DNA of 47,396 nt from Oscillospiraceae bacterium (GTDB taxonomy: Bacteria; Bacillota; Clostridia; Oscillospirales; Oscillospiraceae), in assembly GCA_031260605.1 (NCBI GenBank), contig JAISLF010000035.1:1-47396 (forward strand). The letters are read 5' to 3'. Every line of letters starts with the position of its first letter. The first letter of the stretch is position 1. The notes beneath the pieces were generated by a model. It was not told where the DNA came from. It was given only the letters and a program-made list of their open reading frames with translations, and did no database searches. The position numbers and the translations under genes are program-made. This document shows positions 18,039-26,366 of the stretch, one piece after another.

Positions 18039-19400
18039 ATGCAAAAAATGAGTGTTCAAAAAGCGACGGAAACCCTTGACAAAATTCTCGGCTTTATAGA
18101 AGCCGATACGCTCGCCGAGGCAGACAAAAAGGCTCTTGTAGAAGATAGTATTGAAAACTATAACGGCTATGTCAACCCCGGCTGGCTTAAATACCGCAAG
18201 TCTGTTTCAACAAACGAGGCGTTTGTTGAGTGGGAGGATCACGATTCGTATTTCACTGATGTTTACGGCGAGGAATTCATAGACTGCCTCGGAGGCTTCG
18301 GTATATACAATTTCGGGCACCGCAACCCTGAGATTCTGAAATACGTGCAGGCGCAGCTGTCACGGCAGGCGCTGCATTCGCAGGAGCTGCTGGATCCGCT
18401 GCGCGGCTATCTTGCCAAGGCGCTGGCTGAAATCACTCCGGGTGACTTGCAGTACTGCTTTTTCACAAACGGCGGCGCGGAGGCTGTTGAAATGGCGCTC
18501 AAGCTTGCAAGAATCGCGTCAGGTAAGCGCTGGACGATTTCGACTATCGGCGGATTTCACGGCAAGAGCATGGGCGCAATTTCCGTTGGCGGCAAGGCGA
18601 CCTACCGCGTGCCGTACCTGCCGATAGTTCAGCAGGTTGCGCACACAATCTACGGCGATATTGACGATTTGCGCAAAACTGTGGAAAAGCTGACAAAGGT
18701 CGGCGAGGAAATCGCGGCTGTGATTATGGAGCCGGTACAGGGCGAAGCAGGTGTTATTGTGCCTCCGGCGGGGTATCTCAAGGCAGTGCGCGAGCTGTGC
18801 GATGAATACGGAATCATTCTGATTTTTGACGAGATTCAAACGGGAATGGGGCGTACAGGCTCCTACTTCCGCTGCGGCGCGGAGGGCGTTGTGCCGGACA
18901 TTATGACCTACGGTAAGGCGTTCGGCGGCGGAATTATGCCGATTACCGGCATTATCGCGCGCCCGCACCTGTGGGTTGACGCGCTTGTTGAAAATCCGTG
19001 GATTCTCGGCAGTCCGACCTTTGGCGGCAACCCGCTTGCGTGCTCAGCCGCCCTTGCTGCGCTGAAGTATATGATTTCTCACGACACGCCGAAGCAGGCA
19101 AAGGAAAAGGGCGAATACCTGCTTGTGGCTCTGGCAAAGCTCGCTGCAAAATACCCGAAGGTTATCAGGGAGGTTCGCGGCGTCGGGCTGATTATCGGTG
19201 TGGAATTCTTTGAGTCCGATATGGGATACTCTGTTGCAAAGGGCTTGTTTGCGCGAAACGTGATGACGGCGGGAACGCTTAACAACGCCTCAACAATCCG
19301 CATAGAGCCGCCGCTGACGATGAGCTATGAGGATTTTGACAAGGTAATTGCGCGTATGGACGAGGCACTCGGCGATACGCAAAAAGAGTTCGGACTTTAG
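18039..19400 (+). CDS. patA: Putrescine aminotransferase
   Basis: A 453-residue class-III aminotransferase that follows the E. coli PatA (YgjG) sequence block by block: VNPGWLKYRKSV, EFIDCLGGFGIYNFGHRNP, LHSQELLDPLR, the PLP-phosphate motif NGGAEAVE, AVIMEPVQGEAGVI, and the lysine in YGKAFGGG that binds PLP. It ends with TLNNASTIRIEPPLT, also PatA-like. It moves the amino group of putrescine to 2-oxoglutarate, giving 4-aminobutyraldehyde. It lies 18 bases after the dehydrogenase that would take the product. Confidence 0.9.
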   Translation: MQKMSVQKATETLDKILGFIEADTLAEADKKALVEDSIENYNGYVNPGWLKYRKSVSTNEAFVEWEDHDSYFTDVYGEEFIDCLGGFGIYNFGHRNPEILKYVQAQLSRQALHSQELLDPLRGYLAKALAEITPGDLQYCFFTNGGAEAVEMALKLARIASGKRWTISTIGGFHGKSMGAISVGGKATYRVPYLPIVQQVAHTIYGDIDDLRKTVEKLTKVGEEIAAVIMEPVQGEAGVIVPPAGYLKAVRELCDEYGIILIFDEIQTGMGRTGSYFRCGAEGVVPDIMTYGKAFGGGIMPITGIIARPHLWVDALVENPWILGSPTFGGNPLACSAALAALKYMISHDTPKQAKEKGEYLLVALAKLAAKYPKVIREVRGVGLIIGVEFFESDMGYSVAKGLFARNVMTAGTLNNASTIRIEPPLTMSYEDFDKVIARMDEALGDTQKEFGL

Positions 19401-19410
19401 GAGAAGCATT

Positions 19411-20745
19411 ATGACCGAAACAACGGCAAAAATCGTCACAGCGATACCGGGACCGAAGTCACTTGAACTTCTTGCGCGCAGAAATGCCGCAGTGCCGCGC
19501 GGCGTTTCACATAACACCGACATTTTTGCCGAAACGGCAAAGGGCGCGCTGATTCGCGATGTTGACGGAAATGTGTTTATAGACTTTGCGGCGGGAATCG
19601 GCGTAATAAACGTGGGGCACTGCGCCGATGAGGTTGTGGCGGCGATAAAAGAGCAGACAGAGAGGTATATCCATACCTCAATAAACGTCGCGCCCTATGA
19701 GCCGTATGTTGCGCTTGCCGAGCGGCTGAATGCGGCGGCGCCCATAGACAACGCAAAAACGATGTTTGTAAACTCCGGCGCGGAGGCGGTTGAAAATGCC
19801 GTGAAAATAGCCAAAAAGTTCACCGGACGCACAGGAATCGTAACTGTAGACGGCAGCTTTCACGGCAGAACGCTGCTTACAATGTCGCTTACAACAAAGG
19901 TGAAGCCGTACAAAGACGGCTTTGGTCCGTTCGCACCCGATACATATAAAATACCCTGCCCGAATGTCTACCGCAACGCGACAGACCTGTCCTCCGATGA
20001 ATTCGCGCTGTCTTGTGCCGAGGAGTTTGCGCAAATGCTGCAAATAAGCCTGTCGCCCGAAATGGTGGCGTGCGTGATAATCGAGCCTGTTCAGGGCGAG
20101 GGCGGCTTTATCCCGATGCCGGTTGCGTATCTAAAGCGAATGCGCGAAATTTGCAGCGAAAACGGCATTGTGCTGATAATTGACGAGATACAGTCGGGTA
20201 TGGCGCGCACGGGCACGCTGTTTGCAATTGAGCAGGCGGGTATTGCACCGGATTTGCTGACGACCTCAAAGTCGCTTGCGGCAGGGCTGCCGCTGTCCGC
20301 CGTAATCGGACGCGCGGATATTATGGACGCGGCGCAGGCGGGCGGAATCGGCGGAACCTTTGCCGGAAACCCGGTAGCCTGCGCGGCGGCGCTTGCTGTG
20401 CTTGATAACATTGAAAAGTATGACCTGAACGCAAAAGCGAGGAAGCTCGGCGAGTATCTGACGGGGCGGCTCAATGAGATGAAAGCGAAATACCCTGTCG
20501 TCGGCGATGTGCGCGGACTCGGCGCGATGATTGGCATGGAGTTTGTCCGTGACCGCAAAACCAAGGAGCCGAACAAAGAGATTATCGGCAAAATCACGGC
20601 AAACGCGCTCAGGCACGGGGTGATTTTCATAAACGCCGGAATTCTATCGAACGTAATCCGTTTTTTGCCGCCGCTGGTTATGACTGAGGAGCAGGCGGAG
20701 TACTCCATGGATGTTCTTGATGCGGCAATCGCCGAAAGCTTATGA
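19411..20745 (+). CDS. gabT: 4-aminobutyrate (GABA) aminotransferase
   Basis: A 444-residue class-III aminotransferase distinct from the PatA neighbour. GabT-type blocks are RNAAVPRGVSH, IDFAAGIGVINVGH, the Gly-rich NSGAEAVENAVK, GSFHGRTL and a long central segment ending in PCPNVYR. The PLP lysine is in TTSKSLAAGLPLSA. ATG 19411 follows GGAGAAGC; an earlier in-frame ATG lies inside patA. The product would turn GABA to succinate semialdehyde, the substrate proposed for the iron alcohol dehydrogenase at 25071. Its stop overlaps the start of the agmatine deiminase gene by four bases. Confidence 0.88.
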   Translation: MTETTAKIVTAIPGPKSLELLARRNAAVPRGVSHNTDIFAETAKGALIRDVDGNVFIDFAAGIGVINVGHCADEVVAAIKEQTERYIHTSINVAPYEPYVALAERLNAAAPIDNAKTMFVNSGAEAVENAVKIAKKFTGRTGIVTVDGSFHGRTLLTMSLTTKVKPYKDGFGPFAPDTYKIPCPNVYRNATDLSSDEFALSCAEEFAQMLQISLSPEMVACVIIEPVQGEGGFIPMPVAYLKRMREICSENGIVLIIDEIQSGMARTGTLFAIEQAGIAPDLLTTSKSLAAGLPLSAVIGRADIMDAAQAGGIGGTFAGNPVACAAALAVLDNIEKYDLNAKARKLGEYLTGRLNEMKAKYPVVGDVRGLGAMIGMEFVRDRKTKEPNKEIIGKITANALRHGVIFINAGILSNVIRFLPPLVMTEEQAEYSMDVLDAAIAESL

Positions 20746-21722
20746 GCGGCGTGTTGTTTCCTGCGGAATGGAAGCCGCACAGCAGAATGCTTATGGAGTT
20801 TCCGGTGTTCTGGAAAAGCGGCGACATTGCCGCCGCACGGCAAAGCTATGCTGAGGTTGCAAGGGTGATTTCGCAGTTTGAGCCTGTCACCATGATTGCA
20901 ACGCCGGAAAATGCGGAGTCGGCTGCTGAGCTTTGCGGCGCTTCGGTTGAAATATTGCCGCTGCCGCATGACGACGCGTGGGCGCGTGATAACTGTCCGA
21001 CATTCATAAAGGACGCAGACGGCGGGCTTGCCGCCGTTAACTGGCGGTTCAACGCCTGGGGTGAGAAGTATCCGGCGTGGGAGCTGGATAACAGCGTGCC
21101 GGAAAGGCTGTGCGAGCTGCTTGGGGTCGAGGTTATCAATGCGGACATTATCCTTGAGGGAGGCAGCATTCACACAAACGGCGCAGGTACGCTGATTACA
21201 ACTGCCGAGTGCTTGCTGAACCCAAACCGCAACCCCGGTTTATCGCAGGCGCAAATTGAAGCTGTGCTGTGCGAAAAGCTCGGGACTTCACGCGTTATAT
21301 GGCTGCCGTTCGGCATTGAAAATGACGAAACGGACGGACACGTTGATAATATTTGCTGTTTTATCGGCGAAAACACGGCTTTATTGCAGTGGACAGACGA
21401 TAAAGCCGACCCGAACTACGCGCGATGCCGCGCAAACGCCGAAGTACTTGAGAAAAACGGCATTCAAATTGAAAAAATCACCGCCCCGCCGCCGATATAC
21501 AGCGGCAGCGAGCGGCTTACGGCAAGCTACATAAACTTTGTGTTTGTAAACGGCGGCGTTGTAATGCCGGCATTCGGCGGAGCGGCGGCAGAAGCCGACG
21601 CGGCGGCATTGAGCCGAATGCGCGCGCTTTTTCCGAATCGAAGCGTTGCGACTGTAAACACTCTTGAAATTCTAAAAGGCGGCGGCAATATTCACTGCAT
21701 TACGCAGCAAATTCCGCTGTAA
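20742..21722 (+). CDS. aguA: Agmatine deiminase
   Basis: A 326-residue member of the peptidyl-arginine/agmatine deiminase family. Conserved blocks in order are FPAEWKPHSRMLMEFP, DDAWARDNCP, ILEGGSIHTNGAGTLITT, NRNPGLSQ, ENDETDGHVDN and the C-terminal GGGNIHCITQQIP, whose cysteine is the catalytic nucleophile. It hydrolyses agmatine to N-carbamoylputrescine and ammonia. The start overlaps the gabT stop (ATGA). The enzyme that uses its product is encoded 16 bases downstream. Confidence 0.92.
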   Translation: MSGVLFPAEWKPHSRMLMEFPVFWKSGDIAAARQSYAEVARVISQFEPVTMIATPENAESAAELCGASVEILPLPHDDAWARDNCPTFIKDADGGLAAVNWRFNAWGEKYPAWELDNSVPERLCELLGVEVINADIILEGGSIHTNGAGTLITTAECLLNPNRNPGLSQAQIEAVLCEKLGTSRVIWLPFGIENDETDGHVDNICCFIGENTALLQWTDDKADPNYARCRANAEVLEKNGIQIEKITAPPPIYSGSERLTASYINFVFVNGGVVMPAFGGAAAEADAAALSRMRALFPNRSVATVNTLEILKGGGNIHCITQQIPL

Positions 21723-21738
21723 AAAAGGAGGCATAAGC

Positions 21739-22605
21739 ATGCGCAAGGTAACAGTTGCCGCGACGCAGTTTGCATCAGGCGAAAGAAATCTTGAAGCGGC
21801 AGATACGCTTGTACGCGCTGCGGCGCGTGCGGGCGCGAACATAATATTGCCGCAAGAGCTTTTTGAAACGAACTATTTTTGCCAAAAGCCGAGCGAGGAG
21901 TATTTCGCGCTTGCGACTACGCTTGAAGAAAACCCCGCTGTGCGGCATTTTCAGGGTGTTGCAAAGGAACTTGGCGTTGTTATACCCGTCAGCTTTTTCG
22001 AGCGGAAGAGCAACGCATATTACAACACGCTTGCAATGCTTGACGCAAACGGCGCGGTTCTCGGCACTTACCGCAAGTCGCACATTCCGGACGGTGCGGG
22101 TTACGGAGAGAAGTTTTACTTTAACCCCGGGGATACGGGCTTTTGCGTCTGGGACACCGAATTCGGGCGCATTGGCGCCGGTGTTTGCTGGGACCAGTGG
22201 TTTCCGGAGGCGGCACGGATAATGTGCCTGAAAGGCGCGGAGCTTTTGCTGTATCCGACGGCAATCGGCTCAGAGCCGCTGAATCCAGCGCTTAATTCGC
22301 GCAAGCACTGGCAGACCTGCATGCAAGGACACGCGGCGGCAAATCTCACGCCGGTTATTGCGTCTAACCGCACAGGAACGGAGCGTGAGGGCGACTTTGA
22401 AATTACATTTTACGGAAATTCATTCATTGCGGACGGCACGGGGCAGCTTGCAGCTGCTCTGGACGAGCGCGAAACGGGCTTTGTAACCGCGGAGTTTGAC
22501 CTTGACGAGCTGCACCTTCAGCGGCGGGCGTGGGGCGTATTCAGAGACCGCAGACCAGATTTGTACGGCGCGATTCTAACACTGGACGGTGAAACATATG
22601 TTTGA
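21739..22605 (+). CDS. aguB: N-carbamoylputrescine amidase
   Basis: A 288-residue nitrilase-superfamily amidase with the catalytic triad in place: Glu in LPQELFET, Lys in YRKSHIPDG and Cys in GAGVCWDQWFPE. The last motif is the form found in AguB. It splits N-carbamoylputrescine into putrescine, CO2 and ammonia. AAAAAAGGAGG precedes the ATG. Its end overlaps the next gene by eight bases. Confidence 0.92.
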   Translation: MRKVTVAATQFASGERNLEAADTLVRAAARAGANIILPQELFETNYFCQKPSEEYFALATTLEENPAVRHFQGVAKELGVVIPVSFFERKSNAYYNTLAMLDANGAVLGTYRKSHIPDGAGYGEKFYFNPGDTGFCVWDTEFGRIGAGVCWDQWFPEAARIMCLKGAELLLYPTAIGSEPLNPALNSRKHWQTCMQGHAAANLTPVIASNRTGTEREGDFEITFYGNSFIADGTGQLAAALDERETGFVTAEFDLDELHLQRRAWGVFRDRRPDLYGAILTLDGETYV

Positions 22606-23986
22606 TTTCGGTATTGAAAACGGAATAATCGTTGACCCGGAACGCCGCCGATTAGTTGCCGCAAACATATACATATCCGGCGGCAAAATTGCGGATATTA
22701 CACGCGAAACGCACGCTGCCGCCGAAACGGTGAACGCCGGCGGCGAATATATCGCGCCCGGCTTTATCGACATTCACGCGCACATCGAAAGTCACCCGAC
22801 GGCGGGACTTCTGCTTGCACGGCAGGGCGTGACGACGGCGGTTAACGGAAACTGCGGCTTTGGGCAGGCGGATTTGAATGCGTATTTCACCGTGACGGAA
22901 ACGCGCGGCTTTGTGATAAATCAGGCGCAGCTTTGCGGAGCAACAACACTGCGTGAGCGCGTGGGCGTGGCAGACCCTTATATGCCGCTGAGCGAACGGC
23001 AGCTTGCCGAAGCGGCAAAGCTGCTGGAGGAGGATTTGCAATCGGGTGCATTCGGGCTGTCCTTTGGCTTGGAATACTGCCCCGAAACGTCAAAACAGGA
23101 GCTTTATACGCTCTCGCGGATTGTGGCAAAATACGGAAAGCTTGTTGCGATTCATATTCGCACGGACTTTTTCCCCGGGCTTGCCGCACTTGACGAGGTA
23201 ATCGAGCTGTCACGGCAGACGGGCGCGGCAGTGCAAATATCGCATATTGTATACCAGTTCGGCTACGGTATGATGAGGCACGCGCTTGAGCGTATTGAGA
23301 CGGCTCGGCGCGCGGGAATCGATATTTCCTGTGACAGCGGAATGTACACGAGCTTTGCAACGAAAATCGGAACAGCGGTGTTTGACGAGCAGTGCTTCGC
23401 AAAATGGGGCGTTTCGTATGACTCGATTTATATGCCCGGCGGGGCTTATGCGGGACAAACCTTGACGCGCGAGAGCTATCTCGACCTGCGGAAAAACCAC
23501 CCCGACGACGCTGCAATTGCGCTAATCGGACAGCCGTCGGAAATTCCGATGGCGTTTGAGCTGCCGTATATGATGGCGTCAAGCGACGCCGGAGTTTTAG
23601 CGATGAACGGCGACGACGGCGACTCCTCCGCCGCACACCCGCAGGACGCGGGCACGTTTCCGAGGTTTTTGCGCGAGCTTGTATCTCAGCGCGGACAGCT
23701 TACGTTGCCTGACGCAATTTCGAGAATAACCTCACTTCCCGCCGAAAGGTTAGGCTTAACGGACAAGGGGAAAATCGCCGTCGGAGCGGACGCGGACTTA
23801 GTGGTGTTTGACCCGGAAAAGCTGAGGGATAACGCCGTTTATCCGGACAGGGGACGCTCTGACGCACCGCCGGACGGTATCTCACGCGTCATTATCGGCG
23901 GCAAAACCGCAATTTGTGCGGGCGACACGATTCATACGGATTTGGGCAGAATTCTGCGCAAGCCCAATGCCGCGTGGAAATATTAG
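22598..23986 (+). CDS. Amidohydrolase, N-acyl-D-amino-acid deacylase family
   Basis: A 462-residue metal-dependent amidohydrolase. The N-terminal metal motif is GFIDIHAHIE, followed by QGVTTAVNGNCGFG, the pattern of D-aminoacylases and N-acyl-D-glutamate deacylases. The C-terminus carries the small beta-sandwich with GADADLVVFDPE. I chose ATG 22598, eight bases inside aguB; a GTG at 22589 is possible. Deacylation of an N-acyl compound does not belong to the textbook agmatine route, so the natural substrate may be an acylated polyamine, carbamoyl compound or D-amino acid. Family is sure; substrate is not. Confidence 0.8.
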   Translation: MFDFGIENGIIVDPERRRLVAANIYISGGKIADITRETHAAAETVNAGGEYIAPGFIDIHAHIESHPTAGLLLARQGVTTAVNGNCGFGQADLNAYFTVTETRGFVINQAQLCGATTLRERVGVADPYMPLSERQLAEAAKLLEEDLQSGAFGLSFGLEYCPETSKQELYTLSRIVAKYGKLVAIHIRTDFFPGLAALDEVIELSRQTGAAVQISHIVYQFGYGMMRHALERIETARRAGIDISCDSGMYTSFATKIGTAVFDEQCFAKWGVSYDSIYMPGGAYAGQTLTRESYLDLRKNHPDDAAIALIGQPSEIPMAFELPYMMASSDAGVLAMNGDDGDSSAAHPQDAGTFPRFLRELVSQRGQLTLPDAISRITSLPAERLGLTDKGKIAVGADADLVVFDPEKLRDNAVYPDRGRSDAPPDGISRVIIGGKTAICAGDTIHTDLGRILRKPNAAWKY

Positions 23987-24010
23987 TTAATCAAACGGGA
24001 GAACCAAACA

Positions 24011-25060
24011 ATGAAAAAAGTAATAGCAATCGTACTGTGTGCTGTTCTGCTTGCCGTAACCGCCGCCGGGTGCTCAAAAAGCAAAAGCGGACCTGTTGCG
24101 GAAATCAGCGTGTTTATTTGGTCGGAATATCTGCCGCAATCTGTTGTTGACGGCTTTACCGAAAAATACAACGTAAAAGTCAATGTGGAGACATTTTCGT
24201 CTATTGCGGATATGTATGCCAAGGTGAAATCAGCTCCGTCGGGAACCTATGACGTAATTGACGCGGCGGATTTCTACATTCAGCGGCTTAGCGGCGAGGG
24301 CTTTCTTGAGCAGCTCGATTACGCGAACATTCCGAATTCAGTGAATATTGAGCCGGGCTATCTGGCGCGGTATTTCGACCCGGAGAACCTATACTCAGTG
24401 CCGTATCTCGGCGGCGTTGCAACGCTTTGCGTGAACACTGACAAGGTTACAAAGCCGATAACCTCCTATGCGGATATTTTTGACCCGGAGTTTGCAAACT
24501 CAATTGTTATTATTGACGATTTCCGCGTGATAATCGGCGCTATTAACGTAATGCTGGGCTTTGACTATAACGAAACAGATCCCGCAAAGCTTGCTCAAAC
24601 CGAAGCAAAGCTGATGGAGCTGAAGCCAAACATAAAGCTGCTGGACTCCGACTCGCCGAAAACCGCAATGATAAACGGAGAAACGACAATCGGGCTTATC
24701 TACAGCGCGGAAATCGCAATTGCAATGGATGAGGTTCCGGCGATTGAGGTTGTGTTCCCGACAGAGGGGCAGTATTTGTTCTTTGACAGTCTGTGCGTTG
24801 CAAAGGGCAGCAAAAACAAAGAGTGGAGCGAGAAATTTATCAATTACATACTCGACCCAGAGGTTTCCAAGGGAATCGTTGAGGTGTTTCCTTACACCGA
24901 CCCGAACAAAGCAGCAGTTGCTCTTATGGACAAGGCATATCTTGACAATGCGGCAAAGAATATTCCCGCAGAGGCAATCGCAAAGGGACTAACGCCGACT
25001 GACCTTGAAGCGGACACGCTGCAAATCTACAACGACATCTGGACGAAATTCACGAAATAA
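24011..25060 (+). CDS. Polyamine-binding lipoprotein (PotD-like), copy 2
   Basis: A 349-residue paralog of the protein at 15485, with lipobox LAVTAAGC and the same opening ISVFIWSEYLPQSV. The two share long stretches by eye, for example NIKLLDSDSPKTAM and LLDSDSPKSAM. No second set of permeases is present, so both binding proteins probably feed the same PotABC channel with different affinities or ligands. It lies within the same run of genes, 24 bases after the amidohydrolase. Confidence 0.88.
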   Translation: MKKVIAIVLCAVLLAVTAAGCSKSKSGPVAEISVFIWSEYLPQSVVDGFTEKYNVKVNVETFSSIADMYAKVKSAPSGTYDVIDAADFYIQRLSGEGFLEQLDYANIPNSVNIEPGYLARYFDPENLYSVPYLGGVATLCVNTDKVTKPITSYADIFDPEFANSIVIIDDFRVIIGAINVMLGFDYNETDPAKLAQTEAKLMELKPNIKLLDSDSPKTAMINGETTIGLIYSAEIAIAMDEVPAIEVVFPTEGQYLFFDSLCVAKGSKNKEWSEKFINYILDPEVSKGIVEVFPYTDPNKAAVALMDKAYLDNAAKNIPAEAIAKGLTPTDLEADTLQIYNDIWTKFTK

Positions 25061-25070
25061 CGAGGGCGGT

Positions 25071-26201
25071 ATGGGCTTTAATTTCAATCTTCCGGTTAAC
25101 CTTGCGTTCGGGCGCGGGCGTTTCGGAGAAATCGGCGAACAATGCGCACGTTTTGGCAAGCACGCCCTGCTTGTAATCTCCGGCGGCAGCGCAAAACGCT
25201 CCGGGTTGTACGACAGGTCGGTTGCGCTGCTGCAAAAAGCCGGCGTTTCGGTGACTGTGTTTGACAGCGTACAGGCAAATCCGCTGACGACTACCGCGTA
25301 TAGCGGCGCGGAGGCTGCAAAGGCTGCCGTGTGCGATGTGGTTGTCGGCGTGGGCGGCGGAAGCGTGATGGACGCGGCAAAGGCAATAGCGTTTATCGCG
25401 AAAAACAGCGGCGATATAAGCGACTACATTTTCGGGCGCAGCCAAAGCGACGACGCACTGCCGGTAATTCTTGCACCCACCACCTGCGGAACAGGCAGTG
25501 AGGCAAACGGCTTTGCGGTGCTCACAAATCCCGAAAACGGCGACAAAAAGTCGCTGCGCTGTAACGCAATCGTTGCAAAATGCTCAATTATAGACCCGGA
25601 GCTAATGGAGACAATGCCGCGCACGGTTCTGGCTTCCTGCGGGTTTGACGCGCTGTGCCATTGTATGGAGGCGTTCGTTTCTAAAAACGCCTCGCCGATT
25701 ACTGACGCGCTTGCTAAAAGCGGTATGGAGCTTGCGGCGGGCAGTCTTGTTCCGCTGTTTGACGGTTCCGGCAGTCCCGAACAGTGGGACGCGCTGACAC
25801 TCGGCGCAACACTCGGCGGAATGGTGATCGGCATTGCCGGTGTTACTGCGCCGCACGCGCTAGAGCACCCCGCAAGCGGACTGCGGAATATAGTCCACGG
25901 CGCAGGTCTGGCGGCGCTGACGCCCGCGATAACGGAGCGCTCAGTTGCGGGAAATCCCGAAAAATACGCGGTGATTGCGAGAATACTCGGCGGTGCGGAT
26001 TCGCAGGACTGCGCCGGTTTAATCCGGCGGCTTCTGCGCCGCCTGGAGCTTGAAACAACGCTTGGCGCACAGGGCATAGACGCCGGTGATATTCCGTGGA
26101 TGGCGGAGAACTGCATGCGTGTGTCCGCTGCGGGAATAGCGGCGCACCCGACCACATTTACGCAGGCTGAAATTGCCGAAATCTATAACGAATGCCTGTA
26201 A
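25071..26201 (+). CDS. Iron-containing alcohol dehydrogenase, possible 4-hydroxybutyrate dehydrogenase
   Basis: A 376-residue group-III alcohol dehydrogenase: VGVGGGSVMDAAKA binds the nucleotide, APTTCGTGSEANGFAV follows, and the metal ligands fall in GFDALCHCMEAF and the HALEHPASGLRNIVHG region. ATG 25071 follows GAGGGCGG; an earlier in-frame ATG at 25005 lies inside potD2. It is last in the locus. Since GabT would yield succinate semialdehyde, reduction to 4-hydroxybutyrate is a plausible role, as in GABA-fermenting clostridia. This is inferred from context only. Confidence 0.82.
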   Translation: MGFNFNLPVNLAFGRGRFGEIGEQCARFGKHALLVISGGSAKRSGLYDRSVALLQKAGVSVTVFDSVQANPLTTTAYSGAEAAKAAVCDVVVGVGGGSVMDAAKAIAFIAKNSGDISDYIFGRSQSDDALPVILAPTTCGTGSEANGFAVLTNPENGDKKSLRCNAIVAKCSIIDPELMETMPRTVLASCGFDALCHCMEAFVSKNASPITDALAKSGMELAAGSLVPLFDGSGSPEQWDALTLGATLGGMVIGIAGVTAPHALEHPASGLRNIVHGAGLAALTPAITERSVAGNPEKYAVIARILGGADSQDCAGLIRRLLRRLELETTLGAQGIDAGDIPWMAENCMRVSAAGIAAHPTTFTQAEIAEIYNECL

Positions 26202-26240
26202 TCCGATAATCAGTGTTTTGTCAAAAAAACAACCGAAACT

Positions 26241-26273
26241 CAAAGCTCCTCTTCCGGGAGCTTTGTTCTTTTT
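26241..26273 (+). terminator. Intrinsic terminator of the polyamine operon
   Basis: CAAAGCTCC (26241-26249) pairs with GGAGCTTTG (26257-26265), followed by TTCTTTTTG. Confidence 0.85.
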
Positions 26274-26310
26274 GCCGAGCGCCGGTCTGCCGCATTAATC
26301 AAAACCTGTA

Positions 26311-26338
26311 TTGACAACCAAATTTTCAATGGTATAAT
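26311..26338 (+). promoter_or_regulatory. Promoter of the SLH/LRR surface protein gene
   Basis: TTGACA (26311-26316), 16-base spacer, TATAAT (26333-26338), 28 bases before the ATG at 26367. Confidence 0.75.
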
Positions 26339-26366
26339 GAAAGCAAAATAATACAGGAGAAATGTT

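Noticed and set aside
20091..21173. A 360-codon open frame on the minus strand opposite gabT and aguA
   Set aside because: It is antisense to two strongly supported genes and has no recognisable protein features; such frames are common opposite GC-rich codons.
22887..23636. An Arg/Ser-rich open frame on the minus strand opposite the amidohydrolase gene
   Set aside because: Its composition is that of a shadow of the coding strand, and the amidohydrolase is clear.
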